Made by a program: the position numbers and the translations under genes. The notes under the pieces were generated by a model, which saw only the letters and a program-made list of their open reading frames with translations, was not told the DNA's origin and made no database searches. Below are positions 50,451 to 58,703 of a stretch of DNA of 64,000 bases, piece after piece. The stretch lies in contig NZ_JANAVO010000013.1 of the NCBI RefSeq assembly GCF_024213555.1, forward strand, positions 62,001-126,000, given 5' to 3'. This DNA is from Allokutzneria sp. A3M-2-11 16 (GTDB lineage: Bacteria; Actinomycetota; Actinomycetes; Mycobacteriales; Pseudonocardiaceae). Within the stretch, counting starts at the first letter, position 1. Each line of letters starts with the position of its first letter.

Positions 50451-51365
50451 GTGTCGCGGACCAGAAAAGACGCCATTCCGGATTACGATTTCACATCGCA
50501 CTGGTTCCGGCACTCCGCCGCTCGGCAGCATTACCTCGACGAGGGCAGCGGGCCGCCGGTGCTCATGCTGCACGGCAACCCGAGCTGGAGCTTCCTCTGG
50601 CGCCGCCTGGTCCGCGAGCTGCGCTCCGACCACCGCTGCGTCGTGCCCGACCACGTCGGCATGGGGCTCTCGGACCGCCCGGCGGAGCGCGACTACGACT
50701 ACACGCTGGCCTCGCGGGTGGAGGACCTCGCGGCGCTCACCGACGAGCTGATCAAGAACGGCGGCGCCCCGGCGACCGGCTGGACGCTGGTGGCCCACGA
50801 CTGGGGCGGGGCGATCGGCATGGCGTGGGCGGCGCGGTACCCGGAGCGGGTGTCACGCCTGGTCATGCTGAACACGGCGGCCTTCCCGAGCCCGTTCCGG
50901 AGGTTCCCGCTGACCCTGCGGCTACCGCTCTGGGCGATCAAGAACACCCGGGTCGCCGAGCACCTGTTCCTCCGGCACAACGCCTTCGCCAGGGGTGCGG
51001 CGCTGCTCGGCGTGACCAGCCGGATGCCCGAGGAGGTCCGCGCCGGGTACCTGCACCCGTACCGGAGACCCCAGGACCGGCTGGCGATCCTGCGCTTCGT
51101 GCAGGACATCCCGCTGCGGCCGGGCGATCGGGCCTGGCTGGAGCTGCTCGCCGCCGAGTGCGGTGCGGCGCTGCTGGCCGACCGCCCCGCCTTCATCGGC
51201 TGGGGCGGGCGGGACCCCGTTTTCCGTTCGGCGTTCCTCGACGAATGGCGAAGACGTTTCCCGAGGGCGACATATCGGGTATACCCGAAGGCTGGTCACT
51301 ACGTCCTCGAAGATCGTGCGCCGGAACTGTTACGAGAGATTCGCGAGTTTCTTTCCGTTTCCTGA
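50451..51365 (+). CDS. oleB: OleB, beta-lactone decarboxylase (alpha/beta hydrolase)
   Basis: The GTG at 50451 begins a 304-residue haloalkane-dehalogenase-like alpha/beta hydrolase. It shows LHGNPSWSFLWRRL, PDHVGMGLSDRP, nucleophile D117 in AHDWGGAIGMAWA, likely acid D255 in WGGRDPVF and H283 in AGHYVLED. OleB decarboxylates the cis-beta-lactone made by OleC to give a cis-olefin. A nearby oleA, oleC and oleD on the same strand make the assignment firm. It is the first gene of the operon; the 245-bp region upstream (50206-50450) should hold the main promoter. The last about 130 bp are noticeably less GC-rich than the rest. Confidence 0.9.
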   Translation: MSRTRKDAIPDYDFTSHWFRHSAARQHYLDEGSGPPVLMLHGNPSWSFLWRRLVRELRSDHRCVVPDHVGMGLSDRPAERDYDYTLASRVEDLAALTDELIKNGGAPATGWTLVAHDWGGAIGMAWAARYPERVSRLVMLNTAAFPSPFRRFPLTLRLPLWAIKNTRVAEHLFLRHNAFARGAALLGVTSRMPEEVRAGYLHPYRRPQDRLAILRFVQDIPLRPGDRAWLELLAAECGAALLADRPAFIGWGGRDPVFRSAFLDEWRRRFPRATYRVYPKAGHYVLEDRAPELLREIREFLSVS

Positions 51366-51405
51366 GGTTACGGATCGGTATTCCTCTACCCCGGGAGTAA
51401 GTGCT

Positions 51406-53322
51406 GTGGGTGAAACGCGTCTGGCATGTGCCGGAATCGGTTACGCCATGGGGGCTTGCGGTTCAGTCGAATCGTTCGAGCGCGCCCATTACTCGGGTAC
51501 CCCGATCGGGGAGAGCCGGACCTGGCCCGCGGAACGGGTACAGGAGGAGGCGCTGCGCGATGCCGCGGTCTCCGCGCAGGACGAGCGCGTGGTGGTCGTG
51601 GAGGTCACGGACGGCCTGGCCAAGGCACTGGCGCGGGCCGGGGAAGAACTCGCGGACGCCGATGTCGTGCTGGTCTGCGAAGAGGGGGCGGCGATCGCCC
51701 TGACCAGGCCGGACCGACCCGCTCCGAAGATCTACGCGACGCTGGCCGTCCCGGAGCCCGATGCGTCCGCCACCCTGGACGACCTGGTGCGGGCGGCGCT
51801 CAGCCTCTACCACCGCTACCTCCCGCCGGGCCCGGAGAACGCCGGCGTGAGCTGTCCCTGGCTGTGCGAGAGGGACGGCGCGCCGCTGCGCACCACGGTC
51901 GGCGAGCTGACCCTCACCGGCGCCAACACCCGCGACGAGATCGCGCCGGTGGACTGGCACTACGCCACCGACGTGGTGTTGCTGCCCGTCTGCGGTAAGG
52001 ACACCGAAGACCTGATCGCAGCCGTCACGCGGGTGAAGGAGGCCGTCGACGAGGGCGCTGACCTGGCCGATCTCGTGGCCGACGACGCGGAAGCACCCCT
52101 GCGGGCGGTGTTCAGCGCGAAGCCCGACGCGATGGCCCGTGAACTGGACCGCGCACTGACCTCGCTGGCACGCGCACACGCCGAGGGCAAGGACTGGGCG
52201 AGTCCCAACGGCAGCTACTGCGCGGTGCGGCCGATCGGCGCGGACGGCGGTGTCGCGCTCGTCTACCCCGGGCTGTTCACCTTGTACGCGGGACTGAGCC
52301 GGGAGCTGATGCGCCTGTTCCCGGTGGTGCACTCCGCCCTGGAGGCACTCGCACTGGACACGGGCGCCGTCGAGCATCGCGACCTCGTGCAGCGCCTGCT
52401 CGGCCGGGTGGCCGGGCCGGAGGACGAGGCCGGGCTGGAACGGGAACTGGTCAACGACCTCGGCGCCTTGTGCGCGATCGGAGTCGGGTTCACCACCGCC
52501 CACACCCAGCTGCTGCGCGCGCTGCTCGGCCGCCGGGACCTCGGCGCGGTCGGCTACAGCCTCGGCGAGGTGAGCATGATCATCGCGGCCCAGCCCGACA
52601 CCCGTGACTTCTGGGCGCTCAGGTCGCTGGGGGCGATGCCCGTGCTCGACGACGGGATCGCGGCCTCGGATCGCGTCGTGCGGCGGAAGTGGGAGATCCC
52701 CGATTCCGATCCGGGCCCGGTGTGGGGCTCCCGGGTGATCATGGGAGACCCGGAGCGGGTGCGCACCGCCGTGCGCGGTCGGGACCGCGTCTTCCTCAGT
52801 CACGTCAACACCCCCGGCGAGGTCGTGATCACCGGCGACCCCACCGAGTGCGCCCAGGTAGCCGCCGAGCTGGGCCTGCCGAGCATTCCCTCGGCGCACA
52901 GCCACGTCTTCCACACGCCGTTGATGGAGCGGGGCTACTTCGAGAGCGCCTTCGACCAGCCGGTGACCGTGGACCCGCGCGTCGAGCTGTTCAGCGCCCA
53001 CGAGAACCGCCCGTTCGCGAAGGGCGACAGGGATCTCGGCGACAAGATCATGACGATGCTCAGCCGCCAGGTGGACTTCGCCCGCGTGGTGCGCGCCGCC
53101 TACGTGCAGGGCTACCGCTACTTCCTGGAGGTCGGCCCCGGCGGCGTGTGCACCCGGTGGATCACCGACACCCTCGCGGGCAAGCCGCACGTCGCGGTTC
53201 CGCTCGAACGGCGCGGCGCGCCCGCCGTGAACACCGTCGCGGGCCTGGTCGCCCGGCTCGCGAGCAACGGCGTCCCCCTCGACCTGACTCCGTTTTTGCC
53301 GGTCCAGAAGGAGACGACGTGA
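51406..53322 (+). CDS. pfaB: PfaB-like acyltransferase protein of a PUFA-synthase system
   Basis: The GTG at 51406 is chosen because GGGAG lies 8 nt upstream and the longer frame runs back into oleB. The 638-residue protein has an N-terminal part without clear catalytic residues (about 1-260). A C-terminal FabD-like acyltransferase follows: ALVYPGLFTLYAGLSRELM, the nucleophile S385 in VGYSLGEVSMI, and later SHVFHTPLMERGYFESAFD and YFLEVGPGGVCTRW. This layout and the GYSLGE motif fit PfaB of PUFA synthases. It probably loads or offloads acyl groups on the Pfa carrier proteins. Its stop overlaps the ACP start. Identity as PfaB rather than another stand-alone AT is likely but not certain. Confidence 0.75.
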   Translation: MGETRLACAGIGYAMGACGSVESFERAHYSGTPIGESRTWPAERVQEEALRDAAVSAQDERVVVVEVTDGLAKALARAGEELADADVVLVCEEGAAIALTRPDRPAPKIYATLAVPEPDASATLDDLVRAALSLYHRYLPPGPENAGVSCPWLCERDGAPLRTTVGELTLTGANTRDEIAPVDWHYATDVVLLPVCGKDTEDLIAAVTRVKEAVDEGADLADLVADDAEAPLRAVFSAKPDAMARELDRALTSLARAHAEGKDWASPNGSYCAVRPIGADGGVALVYPGLFTLYAGLSRELMRLFPVVHSALEALALDTGAVEHRDLVQRLLGRVAGPEDEAGLERELVNDLGALCAIGVGFTTAHTQLLRALLGRRDLGAVGYSLGEVSMIIAAQPDTRDFWALRSLGAMPVLDDGIAASDRVVRRKWEIPDSDPGPVWGSRVIMGDPERVRTAVRGRDRVFLSHVNTPGEVVITGDPTECAQVAAELGLPSIPSAHSHVFHTPLMERGYFESAFDQPVTVDPRVELFSAHENRPFAKGDRDLGDKIMTMLSRQVDFARVVRAAYVQGYRYFLEVGPGGVCTRWITDTLAGKPHVAVPLERRGAPAVNTVAGLVARLASNGVPLDLTPFLPVQKETT

Positions 53323-53582
53323 CAACAGTCGATCGAGCGGAAGTCCTGACATACGTTCGGCAACAGATCGCCGCGCACCTCCAGGTCGACGTCGAGCAGG
53401 TGCAGCCGGACATGCCGGTCTACGCGTTGCCGGACATCGACTCGCTGAAGGCGATGCGGGCGATCACCGACGTGGAGAAGCGCTTCGGGGTGACCGCGCC
53501 GGTCGGCGAGATCATCGTGACGCGCACGGTCGGCGAGGTCGCGGATGTCCTGCACGCGGTGATCGAGGAGAGCCGGGCGTGA
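53319..53582 (+). CDS. Stand-alone acyl carrier protein
   Basis: The GTG at 53319 overlaps the acyltransferase stop. The 87-residue protein has the ACP shape with the phosphopantetheine Ser in DIDSLKAMRAI (about residue 48) and a following helix VEKRFGVTAPVGEI. It sits between the acyltransferase and oleA, so it is a good candidate to carry an acyl chain from the PKS to OleA. Its stop overlaps the oleA GTG. Free ACPs are not part of canonical pfa or ole operons. Confidence 0.88.
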   Translation: MTTVDRAEVLTYVRQQIAAHLQVDVEQVQPDMPVYALPDIDSLKAMRAITDVEKRFGVTAPVGEIIVTRTVGEVADVLHAVIEESRA

Positions 53583-54586
53583 GCTACTCCAGGATCAGCC
53601 GGATCGCCGTGCACCTGCCGGAAGGCGGCCGGACCAGCGAGGAGGTGGAAGCCCTCGTCGCCGAGCTGAACCCGGGCTTCGAACCGCCGGAGGGACTGAT
53701 CGAGCGGTTCACCGGGGTGCGCTTCCGGCACATCGCGCCGGAGGACACGCAGGCATCGGACCTGGCGGTGGCCGCGGTCGGGAAGCTCTTCGCCGAGTGG
53801 GGTCACGGCATCGACGACGTGGACCTGTTGATCTTCGCCGCGGCGAGCACGGACGTCATCGAGCCCGCGACGGCGCACATCGTCGCCGACAAGCTCGGCG
53901 GCTCGTGCCCGGTCTTCGACGTCAGCAACGCGTGCAGCAGCGTGTTCAACGCGATCGAGGTCGCCGACGCGCTCATCCGCACCGGGCAGTACCGGCGAGT
54001 GCTGATCGCTTGCGGTGAAAGGGTTTCACCCGGTGCTCGCTACCGCGGCATCACCTCGGTGGACGACTACGTGCACGCCGGGGCCTCGCACACAGTGTCC
54101 GACGCGGGTGCCGCGCTGCTGGTGGAGGCCAGTGACGAGCCGGGGATCATCGGACACCGGTCGACCGCCAACTCCAGCGCGTGGTCGGCCACTGTCATCC
54201 CGTTGGTGCACGACAAGGAAGCCGACACGCTGAAGGTGGAGTACCTCGGCGTGAAGACGTTGGACCTGATGAAGGGGCTCGACCAGGCGGACATCACGCC
54301 GCTGCTGGACGCGGTCGCCGGGTTCGGTCTGAGCATGGCCGACTTCGACGTGGTGTGCATCCACCAGGCCGTGCTCGCGTACGTGGAGGTGTTCTGCGAG
54401 CGCGCCGGAATTCCTTACGACCGCACGGTTCTGACGCTTGCCGATCACGGCAACGTGGCCTCGGCGACCCTGCCGCTGCAACTGGTGACCGCCGTGGAGA
54501 GCGGGCGCCTGAAGCCGGGGGACAGGGTGCTGCTCGTCGGCCTGGCCAGCGGGCTCAGCCTCGGCGTGATGGCGATGCGATGGTGA
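53579..54586 (+). CDS. oleA: OleA, head-to-head acyl condensing thiolase
   Basis: The GTG at 53579 overlaps the ACP stop. The 335-residue KSIII-fold enzyme has nucleophile C119 in DVSNACSSVFN, H262 in IHQAVLAY and N292 in GNVASATLPL. Crucially, E95 in IEPATA lies in the same place relative to the Cys as Glu117 of Xanthomonas OleA, the base that sets OleA apart from FabH. OleA joins two acyl-thioesters in a non-decarboxylative Claisen condensation to a 2-alkyl-3-ketoacid. Here the second acyl partner may come from the co-encoded Pfa-like synthase. It overlaps oleC. Confidence 0.92.
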   Translation: MSYSRISRIAVHLPEGGRTSEEVEALVAELNPGFEPPEGLIERFTGVRFRHIAPEDTQASDLAVAAVGKLFAEWGHGIDDVDLLIFAAASTDVIEPATAHIVADKLGGSCPVFDVSNACSSVFNAIEVADALIRTGQYRRVLIACGERVSPGARYRGITSVDDYVHAGASHTVSDAGAALLVEASDEPGIIGHRSTANSSAWSATVIPLVHDKEADTLKVEYLGVKTLDLMKGLDQADITPLLDAVAGFGLSMADFDVVCIHQAVLAYVEVFCERAGIPYDRTVLTLADHGNVASATLPLQLVTAVESGRLKPGDRVLLVGLASGLSLGVMAMRW

Positions 54587-56208
54587 GCCGGCACGCCCAC
54601 GACTTCCTGGCCGCGTTCCAGGACTCGGTGGAGCACCGCCCGGACAGCACGGCGGTCTGGTGGCCCACGGGAGGCGGCGCGTACTCGTTGATGAGCTATG
54701 CCGAACTCGGAGAGCTGGGCGAGGAGTACACCGTCGCACTGTGGAACGCGGGGCTGCGCAAGGGAATGCGAGCCTGCGTGCTCGTGCCGCCCGGACCGGA
54801 GCTGGGCGCGTTGTTCTTCGCGCTGGTCCGGATCGGCGTGATCCCGGTGCTCATCGATCCCGGTATCGCGAAGACGGCGTTGCGGGCCTGCGTCGCGGAG
54901 TCCGCGCCCGAGGCGTTCATCGGTGTTCCGCTGGCGCATGCCGCGCGCGTAGTGCTGGGTTGGGGACGATCCAGCGTGCGCATCCCGATCACCGTGGGGC
55001 GCAGGTGGTTCTGGGGCGGCCCGACGCTGAAGGCGTTGTGCGCTCGGGTCGGCGAGCAGCCGCCGGAGCTCGACCCGGATCCCGAGGCGCTCGCGGGCAT
55101 CGCGTTCACCTCGGGCTCGACCGGGCCGCCGAAGGGCGTGGAGTTCCGGGGCCGCCACCTCGGCGCGCAGACGCGGCTGGCCGGGCAGGTGTTCCCGATC
55201 CCGCCCGGGATGGTCGGGATGTCCACGTTCCCGCCGTTCTCGCTGGCCGGGCCCGCGCTCGGGCTGAGCATGGTGGTGCCGGACATGGACCCGGTGCACC
55301 CGGCGGAGGCCGATCCGGCGGCGCTGATCACCGAGATCGACCGGTTCGGGGTGCGCGGCATGTTCGGCTCGCCAGCGCTGCTGGACCGGCTGTCCCGGTA
55401 CTGCGTGGACAACGACGTCGTGCTGTCGTCGTTGTCCGTGGTCACCTCGGCCGGGGCGTCGCTGGACCCGCGGATCGCCGAGCGGATGCGCAAGTGCCTG
55501 AAGCCGGATGCGTTGCTGTACTCCGGGTACGGCGCGACGGAGTGCCTGCCGGTCAGCGTGATCGAGAGCCGGGACCTGCTCGGCGAGGCCCGCGTGGCGA
55601 GCGAGAACGGCGCGGGCACCTGCGTCGGCGTCCCGCTGGCCGACAACGACGTGCGGATCATCCGGGTCGACGACGACCCGATCGCCGAGTGGAGCGATGA
55701 TCTCCTTGTCAAACAAGGGGAAATCGGGGAGATCACGGTCGCCGGGCCGAGCGTCAGCGAGCGCTACCACAACCGCCCGGACGCGACCGCGCTGCACAAG
55801 ATCCGCGACGGCGACCGGATCGTGCACCGCGTCGGCGATCTCGGCTGGCTCGACGAGCACGGGCGGTTGTGGTTCTGCGGCCGCAAGTCGCAGCGCGTCC
55901 GCACCTCCCACGGCGACCTGAACACCGAGCAGGTCGAGCCGATCGCGAACACGGTGCGCGGGGTGCGGCGCACCGCACTGGTCGGCGTCGGTCCCGCGGG
56001 ACGGCAGCAGCCGGTGGTGTGCGTGGAGACCGAACGCGGGGTCCGGCAGTCCGGCCGGAACCGGATCGCCGCCGAGGTGCTGCGCCTGGTCGGCGACCGC
56101 GGCATCGACACCGTGCTGTTCCACCCGGGGTTCCCGGTGGACGTCCGGCACAACGCGAAGATCGGCCGGGAGCGGCTGGCCCGGTGGGCGTCGAGGAGGG
56201 CGCGATGA
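54580..56208 (+). CDS. oleC: OleC, beta-lactone synthetase (AMP-ligase fold)
   Basis: The ATG at 54580 (GTG 54583 is an alternative) overlaps the oleA stop. The 542-residue adenylating enzyme has FTSGSTGPPKGVEF (about 176-189), GSPALLDRL, SAGASLDP, SGYGATECLP, and a C-terminal WFCGRKSQRV with a final lysine in NAKIGRERL. The FPPFSLAGPALGL and ATECLPVS segments match OleC, which adenylates the beta-hydroxyacid and closes it to a cis-beta-lactone. It is the third step of the olefin pathway. Its stop overlaps oleD. Confidence 0.92.
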   Translation: MVSRHAHDFLAAFQDSVEHRPDSTAVWWPTGGGAYSLMSYAELGELGEEYTVALWNAGLRKGMRACVLVPPGPELGALFFALVRIGVIPVLIDPGIAKTALRACVAESAPEAFIGVPLAHAARVVLGWGRSSVRIPITVGRRWFWGGPTLKALCARVGEQPPELDPDPEALAGIAFTSGSTGPPKGVEFRGRHLGAQTRLAGQVFPIPPGMVGMSTFPPFSLAGPALGLSMVVPDMDPVHPAEADPAALITEIDRFGVRGMFGSPALLDRLSRYCVDNDVVLSSLSVVTSAGASLDPRIAERMRKCLKPDALLYSGYGATECLPVSVIESRDLLGEARVASENGAGTCVGVPLADNDVRIIRVDDDPIAEWSDDLLVKQGEIGEITVAGPSVSERYHNRPDATALHKIRDGDRIVHRVGDLGWLDEHGRLWFCGRKSQRVRTSHGDLNTEQVEPIANTVRGVRRTALVGVGPAGRQQPVVCVETERGVRQSGRNRIAAEVLRLVGDRGIDTVLFHPGFPVDVRHNAKIGRERLARWASRRAR

Positions 56209-57194
56209 AGATCCTGGTGACCGGCGGTGGTGGCTTCCTCGGCAAGGCGGTGTGCGCGCGGCTGCTGGCGGCCGGGCACGAGGTGACCTCGTTCTCCCGC
56301 AACTACCACGCGGACCTGGAGGTGGACCAGCTCCAGGGCGACCTCCAGGACTACGGCACGGTGACCGCGGCGGTCGCGGGCCGGGACGCGGTTGTCCACT
56401 GTGGAGCGAAGGCCGGTCAGTGGGGCCAGACCTACGAGTTCTACGGCATCAACGTGCTCGGTACCGACCACGTGATCAAGGCGTGCCGGGAGAACGGGGT
56501 GCCGCGGCTGGTCCACACGTCCAGCCCGAGCGTCGTCCACAATGGACAGGACCTGGAAGGGGTCGACGAGAACGCGCCGTACGCGAAGCACTTCCACGGC
56601 GACTACCCCAGGACCAAGGCCGAGGCGGAGAAGCGGGTGCTGGCCGCCAACTCCCCGGAGCTGGCCACGGTGGCGCTGCGCCCGCACCTCATCTGGGGTC
56701 CCGGCGATCCGCACTTCCTGCCCAGGATCATCGGCAGGGCAAGGGCCGGGCGGATGCGGCTGATCGGGCCGCCGGGCAAGCGCGTCGACACCATCTACAT
56801 CGACAACGCCGCCGACGCGCACCTGCTTGCCGTGGAGAGGCTGGAGCCGGGCTCGCCGATCGCCGGGCGCGCGTACTTCCTCACCCAGGACGATCCGCGC
56901 ACCGCGGACGAGACGCTGAACGCGCTGCTGGCCGTCGCCGGACTGCCACCGGAGACGCGGCGCGTGCCGTTCGCCCTGGCCAAGTTCGCCGCGACGGTGG
57001 TGGAGGGCGCGTACCGGCTGGCCGCCGTGCGCGCCGAGCCGCCCCTGACGCGGATGGTGATCCAGCACGGCGGCACCTCGCACTGGTTCGACATCTCCGC
57101 CGCCCGCCGCGACCTCGGCTACCACCCGAAGGTCAGCACCGAGGAGGGCCTGCGGCGCCTGACCGAACACCTCTCCGCGCGGGAGCGAGCATGA
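56205..57194 (+). CDS. oleD: OleD, NADPH-dependent 2-alkyl-3-ketoacid reductase
   Basis: The ATG at 56205 overlaps the oleC stop. The 329-residue 3-beta-HSD-like extended SDR has GGGGFLG (residues 7-13), HCGAKAGQWG, TSSPSVVHNGQD, and the Y134-x-x-x-K138 pair in DYPRTKAEAEK. PHLIWGPGDPHFLPRI is typical of OleD and LstD-like enzymes. It reduces the OleA product to a beta-hydroxyacid before OleC acts. Its stop overlaps pfaD. Confidence 0.93.
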   Translation: MKILVTGGGGFLGKAVCARLLAAGHEVTSFSRNYHADLEVDQLQGDLQDYGTVTAAVAGRDAVVHCGAKAGQWGQTYEFYGINVLGTDHVIKACRENGVPRLVHTSSPSVVHNGQDLEGVDENAPYAKHFHGDYPRTKAEAEKRVLAANSPELATVALRPHLIWGPGDPHFLPRIIGRARAGRMRLIGPPGKRVDTIYIDNAADAHLLAVERLEPGSPIAGRAYFLTQDDPRTADETLNALLAVAGLPPETRRVPFALAKFAATVVEGAYRLAAVRAEPPLTRMVIQHGGTSHWFDISAARRDLGYHPKVSTEEGLRRLTEHLSARERA

Positions 57195-58693
57195 TCGATC
57201 TCATCCACCGGGTGCGCGAACCGCTGCCCGTCACGCGCGGCGCGGACGGCGGCATCACCGTCGGCCAGGGCGAAACGCTCGGCGTCCTGCCCGCGCTCTA
57301 CCCGGAATGGCTCGGCGACCGCAGCTTCTGCGAAGCTCATGGCGTCCGTTTCCCTTATGTCGCAGGGGAGATGGCCAACGGGATCGCGACGACGCGCATG
57401 GTGGTCGCGATGGCCCGCGCCGACATGCTCGGCTTCTTCGGCGCGGGTGGCCTCGCACCGTCCACAGTGGAGTCAGCGGTCGAGGAGCTGAGCCGCGAGC
57501 TCGCCGGGCGGACGAACTGGGGCGTGAACCTGATCCACTCGCCGACCGAGCCCGCCATCGAGGAGGCGGTCGCGGACCTCCTGCTCCGGCGCGGCGTGCC
57601 CAGGATCTCCGCGTCGGCGTTCATGACGCTGACCCCGGCGGTCGTGCGGTGCGCCGTCTCCGGGTTGCGCCGCGAGGCCAACGGCTGGATCAGCCGCCGC
57701 ACCACCGTCTTCGCCAAGCTCTCCCGCCCGGAGCTGGCCGAGAAGTTCCTCTCCCCGGCGCCCGAGCCACTGCTGCGCGTGCTGGTGGAGCGCGGTCAGA
57801 TCACCGCAGAGGAAGCCGAGCTGGCTCGCCACGTTCCGGTCGCGGAGGACGTCACCGTGGAGGCCGACAGCGGCGGGCACACCGACAACCGGCCGCTTTC
57901 CGCTTTGCTGCCAACGATTCTGGCGGTTCGCGACGAGATGTGCGCACGGTACGGCTACCACCGCCCGGTGCGCGTGGGCGCGGCGGGCGGGCTGGGCACT
58001 CCGGCGGCGGTCGCGGCGGCCTTCGCGCTCGGTGCCGCGTACGTGCTGACCGGCTCGGTGAACCAGGTCGCGGTCGAGGCCGGGGTGTCCGAAGAGGCCA
58101 AGAAGCTGTTGGCGCAGGCCGACATCACCGACGTCGCGATGGCTCCCGCAGCCGACATGTTCGAGCTCGGCGTCAAGCTCCAGGTGCTCAAGCGGGGCAC
58201 GATGTTCGCCGCGCGAGCGAACCGGCTCTACCAGGTCTACCGCGACCACGACGGCATCGAGGGCATTCCACAACCGCTGCTGGACCGCCTGGAGAAGGAA
58301 GTCCTCGGTGCCTCCGTCGGGGACGTCTGGGTGCGGACCAAGCAGTTCTGGGCCGAGCGCGACCCGGCCGAGCTGGACAAGGCCGAGCGCGACCCGAAGC
58401 ACCGCATGGCGCTCGTTTTCCGTTGGTACCTGGGCGGTTCCAGCCGCTGGGCGATCACCGGCGACCCGGTCCGGCGCAGCGACTACCAGCTGTGGTGCGG
58501 CCCGGCGATGGGTGCGTTCAACCGCTGGGCCGCGGGCAGTTTCCTCGCCGAGCCCGCCAACCGCTCCGTCGTGCAGATCGCGCTGAACCTGCTTGAGGGC
58601 GCCGCCGTGCTCACCCGAGCCCACCAGGCCCGCACGTACGGCGTCGCCGTTCCCGCCGAAGCGTTCGCTTTCCGCCCCCGCCCGCTGAGTTGA
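57191..58693 (+). CDS. pfaD: PfaD-like FMN enoyl reductase
   Basis: The ATG at 57191 overlaps the oleD stop. The 500-residue TIM-barrel flavoprotein has WGVNLIHSP-EPAIEEAVADLLLRRGVPRISASAFM (split), RVGAAGGLGTPAAVAAAFALGAAYVLTGSVNQ and APAADMFELGVKLQVLKRGTMFAARANRLY, the pattern of PfaD/FabK-type trans enoyl reductases. In PUFA synthases it reduces selected double bonds of the growing chain. It is slightly shorter than marine PfaD. A GAGGGAG box just after its stop serves the PKS gene. Confidence 0.92.
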   Translation: MIDLIHRVREPLPVTRGADGGITVGQGETLGVLPALYPEWLGDRSFCEAHGVRFPYVAGEMANGIATTRMVVAMARADMLGFFGAGGLAPSTVESAVEELSRELAGRTNWGVNLIHSPTEPAIEEAVADLLLRRGVPRISASAFMTLTPAVVRCAVSGLRREANGWISRRTTVFAKLSRPELAEKFLSPAPEPLLRVLVERGQITAEEAELARHVPVAEDVTVEADSGGHTDNRPLSALLPTILAVRDEMCARYGYHRPVRVGAAGGLGTPAAVAAAFALGAAYVLTGSVNQVAVEAGVSEEAKKLLAQADITDVAMAPAADMFELGVKLQVLKRGTMFAARANRLYQVYRDHDGIEGIPQPLLDRLEKEVLGASVGDVWVRTKQFWAERDPAELDKAERDPKHRMALVFRWYLGGSSRWAITGDPVRRSDYQLWCGPAMGAFNRWAAGSFLAEPANRSVVQIALNLLEGAAVLTRAHQARTYGVAVPAEAFAFRPRPLS

Positions 58694-58703
58694 GGGAGTC
58701 GCC

